Source of the DNA: Neofusicoccum parvum
Taxonomy: Eukaryota; Ascomycota; Dothideomycetes; Botryosphaeriales; Botryosphaeriaceae
NCBI GenBank assembly: GCA_020912385.1
Contig: CP087215.1
Span: forward strand, 682,001 to 746,000
Length of the DNA: 64,000 nt
Direction: 5' to 3'
In this document: one piece after another, positions 20,967-31,846 of the stretch
Position numbering within the stretch: position 1 is the first letter of the stretch
Layout of the letters: each line of letters opens with the position of its first letter
Made by a program: the position numbers and the translations under genes
Notes under the pieces: model-generated
Seen by the model: the letters and a program-made list of their open reading frames with translations, nothing else
Told to the model about the DNA's origin: nothing
The model's database searches: none

Positions 20967-23448
20967 TCAGGTCCAGTGGAACCCACCCGCAGACTCAGTG
21001 GACGGCCCGCCTGTGGTGGGATCGGTGAAGTCTCCTCCAAGAAGGTCTGTCCAGGCTCCGTCCTGCATGACAAGATCCATCTCGTTTGTGGTGCTGGGCC
21101 ACATCATCGGGTAAATCGAATTTATCTGAGTCTGGGGAGATTCCTGGGTTGGTGACCCGGAGATGATAGGTACAGGGGCGGTATCGGAGCCGGGGCTTTG
21201 GATGAAGGGGCCACAGAGTCGAACGATGACGTCGTGACAGTCCTGCGCGCTCGGGTTTGTAGCGCTCATGGCCCGGGTGGTGCGAAGAGCAGCTTGTATC
21301 TGATCACGCCAGTCCATGGCGTGTGGCGCGGTTGGCTCATTGCGCAAGCAGACGCAGGGGATCAGGGAAGCTTGGAAGAGGAAGTATCTGGGGGATTCGT
21401 CAGCGCTTCTGAGTCAGGGGACACTGCAAGGGCTACGCACAAGGTGTACCATGTTCCAACACGAGTGTGGTTGTTCTGAGACCAAAACTTTTCAATCGTG
21501 GAGATGGTCAGCTTCGCTTCCAACAGGCAGCGGTTGTAAGCGGTTTCAGCATCGGCCGAATCCTCCCTTCCATGGGATTTGGTTCGGGCAAGCAGCGCTT
21601 TCCGGATGACGTATGGCCTGTATATGATGATCCGGAAGTTGCGAACCCTCCACCACATGATACGGTGGGACAGGCGGAACTTTTCTGGAACGACTGCGTC
21701 TTCCAGGTACCACGAGGGCATGGATGTCACCCAGGAACCTAGATGGACATCGTCTAAACGAAGAAGTTCTCCCGCAGAAGGGAATTGTGCCAGTATTACC
21801 CTCGAGTATATTTGGTTTGTAGCCAAATGGAACTTCGACTGGAAAATGACCGAGCTGTAGAAAGTTGGGCGATCCACTGCAGACGGTGGTAATCGCGAGA
21901 GATTGGTTAGGTCCTGCAACAGGTCAATGCAAGGCAGTATATGAACTGAGTGGGAGAGCATACCCTGTCGTCGACATTGAGAGGCAGCGACACCTCGACC
22001 CCGTTCTGTGGCCAAGCCAACGGACGTCCAAAGGTAATGTGAGCGCCAATACTGAACACGAACAGGCACCACCAAACTCGCCTCCGAACTTCCATCTCAA
22101 GCGGTGAAATGTCCCAACCCCTAAACTCTTTGTGAAGTCCCAGCCCCATGGCCATGTGCAGTGCAAGACCAAGATAGTTGTACCCACTATTCGGCTTGTT
22201 CATTTTCTGCAGATAGTTTGACATCAGACACAGACACTGGACAAGTGTCAGGTTACCAGTTTCCAGACTATGGATTGACACGTTCGATTTCGCTGCGTTG
22301 AACAGAGCCTTGTGGACAGAGGCGGGAACATTGGCAGTGGTGTAAGCACCAATTGTGGCAATCATGTATGCCAACGCGTTCCAGCTGGACCCGTTTGGAC
22401 GGGGAATAACTTGCGCATACTGCGCCTTGAAAGTTGGCTCGTGGACCAGGGGGTAGCTCACATGGAAGAGCTTAAAGTAGGCGTCGATCATCGCATCCAG
22501 GTCAATATTCCCAATCTTGAGCTTCGCCCACAGCGGCGTGGGGACCCACGCTTCGGACGGGGACGGAGCACCTGACGCCTGTCCAAGCGCTGAAGAATGC
22601 TTTCGGTGGTCGCCCCGAGGAGGCCGGCGATGCTCGGCGCCCGGGAGGAGCAGGCGCAACATGGCAGCGCCGGACGCGATGCCGAGATAGCCCGACTCTC
22701 CCTCTTCCACGGTGAGAGAAGCCATGCCATCAACAACCCGCTCGTCCCGTTCATCCTCTCCGCCATTGTTGCCCGAGACACCCTGCTCTTCGTTGTCCTC
22801 TACCAGCGTTTCTGGTGTCTGTTCGTCCCAGCTGAAGTCTCCGGAGGAGATGGGCGGCGCCTCGAGGGTGATGGACTGCTCGGCCTCCTCCCCCAACGAC
22901 GGTCTTGACAGTATATTCTGCGCCTGAGATTCTTCAGCGGGCTGGGCGAAGACCGTACTATGAACAGACGGATCGGCAGACGTTTCGGCGGCGGAAAAGG
23001 TGGGCGTTTCTGATCCAGTCTGGGCAACGAATTCCGGTTGGATTTGAGACGGAGTCTCGAAAAGGCCGCTGCTTGAGAGCTCCGTGGGCGGCTCGACAGT
23101 CGGTAGGCTTCTCAACCGCTGCTCTGCAAGCTGCGCGCGTCGCTCGGCTTCCCTGGCGCGGATCTCGGTAGCGCGCAGCCGCTCCTCGACCTCTGTGAGA
23201 TACCTGCCGCCCCGTCAGCGCCCCTGGTCGACCGGTACGTCTCGCACTCGGCAAGCTACTCACCTCCTGGTCAACGGAGTCTTGCTGTGTTTCTCGTACA
23301 AGCAATGGCGCCTGTTCTTCGAGCAGGGCCCGCACTGGGGGAGGGCCTTGTCACATCTTGCCTTCCTCCGCTTGCACTCGTTGCAGGCTTGCTCGCCGTG
23401 CAGGTCGTCGAGCCTCAGGATGGAGGACTGGCCATTGTCCTGTTGCAT
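20967..23448 (-). CDS. Zn2Cys6 transcription factor, Gal4/Lac9-like
   Basis: Exons 23448-23264, 23203-21964, 21913-21441 and 21387-20967 give 772 residues. The binuclear zinc cluster is CNECKRRKARCDKALPQC then GPCSKNRRHC. As in Gal4 it is followed directly by a TPLTRRYLTEVEERL linker and a dimerising coiled coil. The middle homology (fungal_trans) domain contains NKPNSGYNYLGLALHMAMGL and RRVWWCLFVFSIG, again very Gal4-like. The tail is proline/serine/acidic. It probably binds CGG-N11-CCG-type sites. It is tail-to-tail with the sugar transporter and close to two polyol oxidoreductases, so it is the likely pathway regulator (inference). The ATG at 23448 is the first in frame; a TTG further up is not used. 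Confidence 0.88.
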
Positions 23449-24455
23449 GTCTCTTCGCCGCTGGCATCCTTTCAAGACGCGGTCTGGTGAGCCTCGGGGT
23501 GGCCGGTGTCGGTCGCGAGGGGCCTGGATCGTCTGGAGACCCCACGTCAGACCTCAGAGCGGCCCGCTATCTAATCTCCACGTGAGCACGTGGCAGGCCT
23601 GTCCGATCTGGCAATCCGAGACTCCGGCGGTTTAAAAGGAAGCCGGCCGCCGCTCCCCATCGCTTGCACGTCTGCCAAAACTCCAAAACGCTTCTTATAT
23701 CTTGGCATCCCACAGTGTCCTGCCTAATCCTGCCTGCCGGGCTGTCGATCTGCGTTTGCTGGGGAGAAAGACCAACGCACAACACTCTTTCCGCAGCGGA
23801 ATTTCTCTTTTCTCCTACCAATTTTCGAATTCTCGTACCGCGTCAAGCGCTTCAACACCATGGTTTGCTCATTACAGACTTGCAGCTTCGGGAGGAACGC
23901 CGCGGAAAGCCGTGCTCCTGAGATGTGAGGCTCTGTTTCCGGCTACGTCATGGTGTGGGCGGAATGTCACACTTTAATGCCAATCCTGCCCATTATACCC
24001 CCGTTTCACGTCGAAACATCACACCTTCATGCTGCGCCGTGGGGCTCAAAATCCGGCTGCACCTCGGGCGGCGCAGCAGGGCGTGAGAGCAGAGGCAGTG
24101 GTTGGTCGCATCCCCTAAGCAAGTGCCAAGTCGGCATCTGAGCCGGCGGTTGGCCTGACTAACATGATCTCCCCCTCGCTTTGCCTCGCTTTGCCTTGCA
24201 AACGCACCAGCCTTACTCCAAAGAGCGTGCATGTGAGGGTACTTAATTAAAACAACCCAGTTTTAGCCCTCTGCTTTCGTCTTCATCCATGTCTCTCCAT
24301 CTTTAGCCCCGCCACATTGTTTGGATACTTAGTCAGGTTGAGTCATGTAATACGAGCATCTTTGGGGGTTTATATGGTCTGGGCATGGTAGGGCAGCGGC
24401 ACTCCAGCCAACGCCAGCCAACGCTCTTTCTGTCATTCATTCTTCTGCAGGCACC
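23449..24455. other. Intergenic
   Basis: Promoter region of the Gal4-like gene on the left and of the secreted protein gene on the right. A TTATAT element near 24370 sits about 85 bases before the secreted protein start. No other feature is seen. Confidence 0.45.
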
Positions 24456-26174
24456 ATGCGCTCGTCACTCTTTTACGTTGCCCCTCTATGCCTGACTGCG
24501 GCGGCTTACCCTGCGCTGGAAATCAGGCAGAACTCCACCGGCACAGATGTGGATTGCGCTCCCAACTCTCGCTCCGGCCTGAAGGCAGAGTGCTGGGAAG
24601 CCCTGAACCTTGAACAGTATATCAACGACTGGGTTGCAGCGAATGGCACGGAAGCCAAATGTGATGACGTTGGTTTCGCACAGTGCTTCCTTCAGTTCCA
24701 CGTACGTCGCCGTCCGCATGTTGGGTAGTGTTCTCCAACTGATAGCAATCAGGGCTACTCGGGTCTTACTTGTGACCTTATCACAAGCAACACTTGCCCT
24801 CCGTTTGACACGGATGCAAATGCCAAGTACGACTCCAACCAGCAATTCTATGTGAGCACCTCTACTTCCCCGGAACACAACAATTTCCACATTAGGCAAG
24901 CGCTGACTCGATGCAGACTCTGTGGAACATCTATGCAGTCTACCAGTTCTTCCAGCAATACAGTCTGGCCTTGGGCCAGGGCTCGTCCCTCGTCGCCGGC
25001 ACTATTGGCGAGATCGTCTCTGCAGTTGCGCCGCCGGTCGAAGCAGTAGCATCTGTGAACAATATGAAGAAAATCTTTAGCGCAACGCTTGGTTCGCTTG
25101 GCGTATGTTCCCTTAATTCTTGGCTGCGGGTAACCGTCAATCTTGCTGATCATGACGATAGCTTGTCGGTGGCCTCATTCCGAATGGCGGCAGCACGGCC
25201 GCAGGCCTGATTATTGGTGGCCTTACCCAGGTCCTCAACAACGTCGACGTGTCGGAGAAGCTTTTGACGCAGACCGCCAACGACAGGTTCCTCCAGCTGG
25301 GAGACATCGAGGCCAATTTGTCGGATCTTGTGAAGGACTACCAGAATGCGCTGGCGGAGACGGTGCAGACCATCCAGCGCAACCAGACCTACTTCATCGA
25401 GACCTGCAACAAGGGCGGTTTCAGCCAGGTACGCATTTATTTTGCACTCAAAATAAACGTTCAAAAGCTGACAGAGCGATGTTCAGCGTGTGACGACCTC
25501 CCTGACAATCCAGGCGAATGAAATCTACAAGCAGCTGCAGACGTATGTCCTCAGCGAGGCTCTGAAGGCGAACGGCATTGTGAGCGCGCTTTCCGAACAG
25601 CTTGATCCTCGCACAGTTGCTGCAGACACTGGCGAGATTTCTTGCGATGCGTTCACCTCCGGAGGGAACTGCAACCAGTGGTACTATGACGAGGCCGAGG
25701 GCAACACTTATGCCTTCCATAACCCCAAGAGTGAGTATCACGGAGCAAGTTGCATTTCATGAGACACCGGTGCTGACACAAACCCACCAGGCCCCGACCA
25801 GAACTACGCCGATCTCACCAACCAGATCACCGAGAAGGGATGGGCCACTCAGGCCGACATTCACAAGACAAAGGATTGTGCAGGCAAAAGCACTGAGTTC
25901 GACGCGTCTACAATCAGCGCAACTTGCTTGGTAGGTTCTCTCGCCGGTATTCATCATCAACCATGCACTGACATCATTTTAGTCAACCATCGGGTTCTGC
26001 ACCTACAACTACACCACAACCGTTGGACGTCCGACGTCAGAGTTCTTGGACTGCGAGAATGACTCCGCCTGGGGAACATTGTGCAGCAGCTGGGTCAGCA
26101 GCATCGCGCTTCCCGAGTCTTACCTCGGCCCGCTCCTAGGCGTAGAGCACTGCCGTTTCCAAGGCCGTCTCTGA
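24456..26174 (+). CDS. Secreted cysteine-rich protein of unknown function, seven exons
   Basis: Exons 24456-24701, 24753-24851, 24917-25102, 25162-25428, 25487-25730, 25791-25930 and 25983-26174 give 457 residues. An N-terminal signal peptide (MRSSLFYVAPLCLTAAAYP) is followed by ECWEALNLEQYINDW, ..CFLQ.., and about fifteen cysteines spread over the protein. The middle has two glycine/alanine-rich hydrophobic stretches (VAGTIGEIVSAVAPPV and LVGGLIPNGGSTAAGLIIGG), separated from a helical region rich in Gln and Leu. Several Asn-x-Ser/Thr sites support secretion. I recognise the layout as a conserved hypothetical fungal family but know no function. It is placed in the extracellular space. The gene stands alone. 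Confidence 0.8.
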
Positions 26175-26390
26175 GAGATTCTACTTCCTACATCTCCTGC
26201 TGGAGATTTCACATCGGAGAGCCCAGAATAGATGTTCTCTTCCATTTTTCATGTACACAATATGACAGCGATCAATGATATTTTGAAATCACAAATCTTT
26301 CTATCCACCAAACAACCAATTCTCCAAACCAACCCTCTAAACCAACTCTCTAAACTCTTCAAACCAACTCCCCAACCCAACAACACCCCC

Positions 26391-27086
26391 TCACCGACCC
26401 ACCAACCTCCTCCACCCCTCCCTCAACCTCGCCCTCACCCCCACCCTCCGCCTCGCAGCCTCCTTACCACCCTCAACTTCCCCACCACCCTCCCGCCCCC
26501 ACTCAACACCCTCCTCCAACAGCAACCCCAGCCCCTCCCCGCCCGCCCGCCGCCCGCCCGGCCCGACCGCCCGGTGCACCCGGCGCCGGCGCCGGCCGTC
26601 GTACGCGCTGTCGAAGCGCAGGTCGACGTGGTGGGGGACGCGGCGGAGGGGGTTGGGGGTGTGGGGGGAGGGGGAGGGGGCGGCGGCCTCGCTGGAGGAA
26701 GAGGAGGAGGAAGAGGAGGAGGAAGAGGAGGAGGAAGAGGAGGAAGAGGGCCTGCTGGAAGAGGGGGTGGAGGTGCTGGGGGCGCGGGGGGCGGGCGCGG
26801 GGGTGGGAGGGCGGGGGCGGCGGCGGTGGGGTTGCGTGTGGGTGGCGGTGGTGGTGTGGCGGTTGGTGGTGGGGGAGGGGGAGGAGGGAGGGTCGGGTTG
26901 GGCGTTGGGGGTGGGGAGGTTGGGGTGGGGGTGGAAGGGGTTTGTGGGTGCGAGGGCGGGACTGGAGCCCTCCGGGCTGGGGGTGTGGTTCGAGTGAGCC
27001 GTACCTGTGTTGGGAACTGGGTGGGTGCGGTCGTAATAGAAGGGGTCGCGGTCGGACGAGCTCGTTGAGTTGGATCTTCTAGACAT
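26391..27086 (-). CDS. Ser/Pro-rich protein, first half supported, second half doubtful
   Basis: A 231-codon frame starts with MSRRSNSTSSSDRDPFYYDR, followed by Pro/Thr/Ser-rich sequence and an uninterrupted Ser run of about 19 encoded by GAGGAA/GAGGAG repeats (26697-26749, plus strand). The stretch HHVDLRFDSAYDGRRRR looks like a folded remnant. The last 70 residues are Gly/Arg/Glu-rich and may be only a consequence of base skew. No domain is recognised. A second exon or another frame could be used for the C-terminus. The 216 bases between it and the secreted protein gene are C-rich simple sequence. Confidence 0.5.
   Translation of the reverse strand: MSRRSNSTSSSDRDPFYYDRTHPVPNTGTAHSNHTPSPEGSSPALAPTNPFHPHPNLPTPNAQPDPPSSPSPTTNRHTTTATHTQPHRRRPRPPTPAPAPRAPSTSTPSSSRPSSSSSSSSSSSSSSSSSSSEAAAPSPSPHTPNPLRRVPHHVDLRFDSAYDGRRRRRVHRAVGPGGRRAGGEGLGLLLEEGVEWGREGGGEVEGGKEAARRRVGVRARLREGWRRLVGR
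26700..26750. repeat. GAGGAA/GAGGAG microsatellite
   Basis: Imperfect trinucleotide run (GGAGGAAGAGGA units) on the plus strand, encoding poly-Ser on the minus strand within the preceding gene. Expected to be length-variable. Confidence 0.9.
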
Positions 27087-27899
27087 TCTCAGCTCCTTTG
27101 TACTCTGGTCGAAGTCGAGAGGAACAGGGTTCAGAACGTAGAGGTTCACCTGACAAAGCCTGCGGAGACGTTTATGAGGTGAAAAGAAAATTACCAGTGT
27201 CTCTTGAACTTGGGAAAACGAGTTTTATTATGCAATCCGATGTGTTGTCCTTTAGATTTTGTACAATGCATTGTGCCTGAAGAATTTCTTTGTTCTCGTA
27301 ATTGTACACCCAAAAACTACGGTAACTCCGTCAATTTACAGGAACCAAAACGAGAATGGGCCCTTTCCTTTGCAATAACAACTAAGAACAATTCAATTTA
27401 GCATACCATACTAGTCATTTAATATGCTGTGCTGATTGTGCTCTCCGCATTTTGTTTTTATTCGGTGCCGCCGAAGATGGTGTTGAAAGGTGGGATTGCC
27501 GTGGGTGGAGTTCGCGTTGAATGTTTACTTCTCAGCAACAACGGACAATCTGCCGTGATTTAGAATCTGCCATTCTTATTATTCTTTTTGTTCATGCAAA
27601 ATCGAAATTTGAATTGTGCCAAAAGCCCTGGTAGTGAGCTGTGTTGACTGTGGTCTCGGGTCGGAAGTCATTGTAAGCCGAATCTGTAGATATCCGTTCC
27701 GGGCAGTATCCGAAACCGACTAGAAACAACTATATATATTGTTGCTATGGCAAGGGTTCAAGATGCTCTATCCACATTCCTTTCGTTATTTTAGAATAAT
27801 CCCCACAATCTTTCTTGAAGTCTTTGCATCAAATACAGCACGCTAACTTGTGTACTGAAAAATCTATCACTTTTTTTTTCTCTCTTCCTCAGCACCAAT
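27087..27899. other. AT-rich intergenic region
   Basis: No gene seen. TATATATA near 27731 precedes the small membrane protein gene by about 165 bases. Confidence 0.5.
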
Positions 27900-28355
27900 A
27901 TGGTAGACTGCGATGCAAATCCAAACCACGAATTATGCGAGAAACCTGTTAGCGATGTTCTCAAGACCGCTGTGCCGGTCTCAATTCTGGGCGGGTAAGA
28001 GCACTCTTTGCATTGATGCTTGGTATTGTATCGGCTAATCCATGACAGCATCTTGATCATCTCAGCTGTAATATTCTTTTTCTTCATGCGTCGGCGTAGA
28101 CGCCTTGAAGATCAATGGGAGGAGCAAGCACGTCAAAAGTACCAGAACCTGTTTGAAGACGACGAAGCGCAAAACAAGATGGGAGCCGCTGGTGCAAGGG
28201 GAAAGGAGCGAGATCAAGAGTTTCAGCCAACGGAGAGTCATCATTCGAATCCGGAACAGCTACTCCGCGGCAAGGGGAGCTCTTACCAGCTTACTCATCT
28301 GCATCCCTCTCTGGACGGGAACCAGAAAGCGACTGAGCAGCGCAGCTTTGTGTAG
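27900..28355 (+). CDS. Small single-pass membrane protein (133 aa)
   Basis: Exons 27900-27994 and 28049-28355. The N-terminus (MVDCDANPNHELCEKP) has two cysteines, then one transmembrane helix (ILGGILIISAVIFFFFM) followed by the stop-transfer RRRRR, giving a short outside and a long polar cytosolic tail. The tail contains the acidic LFEDDEAQNKM. This architecture is common in conserved hypothetical fungal proteins, sometimes related to wall-stress sensors, but no specific function can be given. Confidence 0.7.
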
Positions 28356-28800
28356 TCTTTGCCACTTGCCACCACCTCCACCCTCCTTTGGTCTCGTTGT
28401 CTACACAACTTGTTCTGCAATCCTCTTCTTGGATCAACACCTGTGTCTTTCTCTTAGTCCTCATCGCGCTGTTGGTGGTGTCTTTCCGCTTTCGCCCTCA
28501 TTTGTGCTGTCTCCATGTATGTAGCGTGGTTACCTTAGGATGCAGGTATATTGATAGGAACTGAATGAGCGGCAACACCCAAGATATAGTCCGAGATTGG
28601 ACGGCAATGCTGCCCGGAAGAGGTCTAGCGCTGGTGCAGCGGCCTCCGTCTTCGGCTAAAAACCTACACAACGTCATTAACCTACGGCCGCGGAAAACCT
28701 ACACCGGCCCAAAGCCTACTACCCCCTCGGCTCCGTCCTCGACCCTCTCCGTCCTCCGGATATTCTGGAGCTCATCTACTCCGGATCTCGCGTTCGACCA
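28356..28800. other. Intergenic
   Basis: No gene or repeat recognised between the small membrane protein and the following transcription factor gene. Confidence 0.45.
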
Positions 28801-30846
28801 ATGAATACTCCAGCCTTGCCAAGTGACGAAAGATCCAGGCCCGAGTTCAGATGCTCGAGCTGCGACAAGGTCTACTATCGGAGCAGCCATCTGCGCCGCC
28901 ACGAGGTGACACGTAAGGAGCCAGCCTCGACGTCATCGTGGTTATTTGCTGAGTAGAATCAGACACCGGGCAACAATCATCGCAATGTCCCTTCTGCGGC
29001 CGCGGCTTTGTCAAAGTGCAAGTACAACGAATCCACTCCTTTCTTGGCGCTGACGGGTTCGCGCAGTGAAGTTGCTCGGAGACACGCCAAATCGTGCGCC
29101 AGGAAAAGAGGGGCCACCGTTCCTCACGAAGCCAAAAGGGGCCGAAAGGCGCGTCGCTGCGAGGCATGCGCACGAAGCAAAGTTTCATGTGATACAAAAG
29201 CGCCGTGTGCCCGTTGCCGGTCCCGCGGAATTCCCTGCTCGTACAAGAGCCCCGAGGACCGCACCGAAAGCCCGCCAAAGGATCTCGACCAGGCTTTGTT
29301 CCTGCTAAGCTTCACCGACCCTTCGATCCCGAGTTACGCAGATGCAATAGCCACCGATGTGACCGAAGATGTCGATGATGAGACGCTGCAACATTTGCAG
29401 GCAAGATGCCCGGATCAACAACCCAACTTGGAAGACGATATCCTATCGTTTACCACACTTCTCTGGAGCCCGAGTGAATACCTGTCTAGGTTCGGTGATG
29501 ACCCTTACAGCTATGAGGTTGAGCTTCAGCGAAAAGCATTTCGAGAAAGCTTCGAGTCGTCTGTGCTCGAAGCTCGCCTGGAAGAAACAATCGAACTTCT
29601 AGCAGTAACCTCTACGCGCATGCCCAGCACCTGGAGCTCTACCAGCCTGGACTTTGACGTGGAGTTGGCAAGGTCGGTACTTGTACCGAGAAACGTTCGA
29701 GAGTTCTTATGTGCTCACATTCACCGCAACCACGGCCAAATTCCTATCGTTCACTGGCCAACATTCGAGGCCGAAAGTACTTCTCCAGAGCTGTTACTCG
29801 CACTCATCGCAACAGGTTCAGTGTATGCCGCGCCTACGGATCACGCCCTTTCCGCGCGCCAGCTTTTCCCGATCATTGAGGAAATCATTTTCGCACACGA
29901 AGTTTTCAACCCGAATGTTCGAGGCTCTCAAGGCCAAATTGCCTCTTTAAAGGACATCGAAGTCCTCCAAGCTGCGCTCCTCATCACCTCGTTACTTCGA
30001 AGCTTCAACGATGTTGAGACAAGACGACGGATCCGCGTTGAAAGACACCCACGGCTGATTGATAGGATACGCTTCTTCGGTCTCGTGGGAACGCAGCGGG
30101 GAACAACAGGACAGAGTTGGGAAGCTTTCATTGAGGATGAAGTTCGCATCAGGTGCGTACAGAATTGCGGCTTTGGGAAACGGAGATGCTGAAATCATGG
30201 ATCAGACTGGTGACCTGGGCTTTTTCTGTCGACAGTCACAACTCCGTCTTCTTCAATAGTGCCCCGCAGATGTCCCTGTCTGAGATGACTGGAGACATGC
30301 CCTGCCCGGAAGAGGTATTCGAGGCACAGACGGCCCCCCGATTTTACGACCTGATAAGTTCCCAGCCAGTGCCGTGCAAAGGTATATCGCTGAGCCGATT
30401 TGTCACGTCTCTTTTGTATGGGCCATGGTCGCCATCTCAGAGGGAGCAATGCAAAAACGTGCCGATATCACATCTAGTCATAGCCATCAACGGTCAGTGG
30501 GCTCAGCAGTCTTTTTGGGAGAAAGGCTAACCAACGAACTCGCATAGCTCTACAATCGACCACTTTTACAGCCAGAACAAGCTGCCTTGGTCGGGCTGTG
30601 CTTGGCACAATCCTTCGAGCAACGGAACGGTGGGAAGACCTGTGGCGCACAGCCATACAGAATCTGGACACCCAGCCGAACTACGTCACGTCTCTCATGA
30701 GAAATACAGTTGGTGTATGCTGGTTGATCAAGACTATTGCGAAAGCTTCTCTATCAGGGGATACGAGCTGTCGGTATATGCAGAATATTGCTACTGATTC
30801 GTTGGAGGGCTTGCATGAATTCATTTGTAAGTACAAGGGTATGTAG
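28801..30846 (+). pseudogene. C2H2 plus Zn2Cys6 fungal transcription factor with a frame break
   Basis: Exons 28801-28912, 28957-29017, 29067 onward. Two N-terminal fingers (CSSCDKVYYRSSHLRRHEVT and CPFCGRGF...RRHAKSC) precede a Zn2Cys6 cluster (CEACARSKVSC then CARCRSRGIPC) and a fungal_trans domain. The second intron uses a GC donor (AAAGT/GCAAGT at 29018). Finger 1 has Gln where the second zinc-binding His is expected. At 30150 the frame is lost: the conserved continuation RLWETEMLKSWIRLVTWAF is in another frame. A GT-AG pair (30153 to about 30234) could splice the shifted piece out and restore the frame, but would delete part of the domain. A further intron 30494-30547 leads to the C-terminus; the exact end is uncertain and could extend to about 30922. 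Confidence 0.7.
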
Positions 30847-31846
30847 ACTCTGGTATCCACGGACGCCAGATCCATATCATCACGAAATTCTTCTTCAGCT
30901 CTTCTGTACCAAGACGTGTTGTGAGAAATTCGTGCCAACGGCCGGATGGCAGCTTGGCATTGCAACTCTGATACTTACCTGGAGAACGGCTCTTGCTCCC
31001 ATCGGCCCCCAAATTGGCGTCAGTGGCGACACTCTGGGTCGCAGCCGTGAAGTATCTCACAGGCGCTTATTTGTGCATTAATGTTCAGGCCGATAGACGG
31101 GTACTACGGGCCGTGCTTACTGTACGGAGCTGTGGAGCCACTGCTTAATTTCAAAAGCGCGATGATGAGTCTTCGCTTACTCCGTCTGTGCCCGCGCTAC
31201 AAGCACGCACGACTATGGCGCAACTTGTATGCTTCTACTCATATTTTTGGGAAAAGCCTTCCATATGGTAGCAAATACGCCACTGAATGTTGGCGGCTTG
31301 TGGCTTGCCCCCTCACAGCTCGAGTAGTGGTGCGTTTTGGCCTGGGTAGACGATCAGTCTTGGCCGCTTACGCCGATCAGCTATTTTTAGCCGCCGCAAA
31401 GCAAGTGTGCGCAGAGCTGGGAAACTGAAAATCGCTGCTGCAGCTGTTTAGAGTGTGTTTCAGAGAATGCAAGTGCTTCATACGTTGGCCACTTGGAAAC
31501 AGCCCTGCGCCTGGCGGCGCGCAGAGTCCAAGTTGTCAAGGCTGCCACGACGAATAGCCCCCACGCTAAATCAGCCTTCGTCTGGGGTCAGTGTTGTGTC
31601 GACGCTATCCTGATACATGATTGCTTGATCCTTCGGGAACAAGCGGACGAAGTATCCACCCTGCTGGTAAATCCAAATAAAGTAGCTAGGGTACGTGCAG
31701 CTAAAAGCCGTCTGGTCCGCTGGCAGCTGGTCACTGGAACGTGTCAGCCCCGTACCCCACCAGCCATTCGGTCCTATCCGTCATGGGCTGCAGTATATCG
31801 CTTTTCTTTCACCGCACCTGCTTTAGCACACAATAGCTTCATAACC
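30847..31846. other. Intergenic, no supported gene
   Basis: Open frames 30737-31081 and 31081-31428 (plus) have no motifs or splice logic. The left end may hold the last short exon of the preceding transcription factor gene. The right end is the promoter of the following membrane protein gene. Confidence 0.4.

Noticed and set aside
30153..30234. Accepting the 82-base GT-AG segment in the transcription factor as a normal intron
   Set aside because: It would remove sequence that matches the conserved fungal_trans core in another frame, so a frameshift is the better primary explanation; kept as an alternative in the findings.
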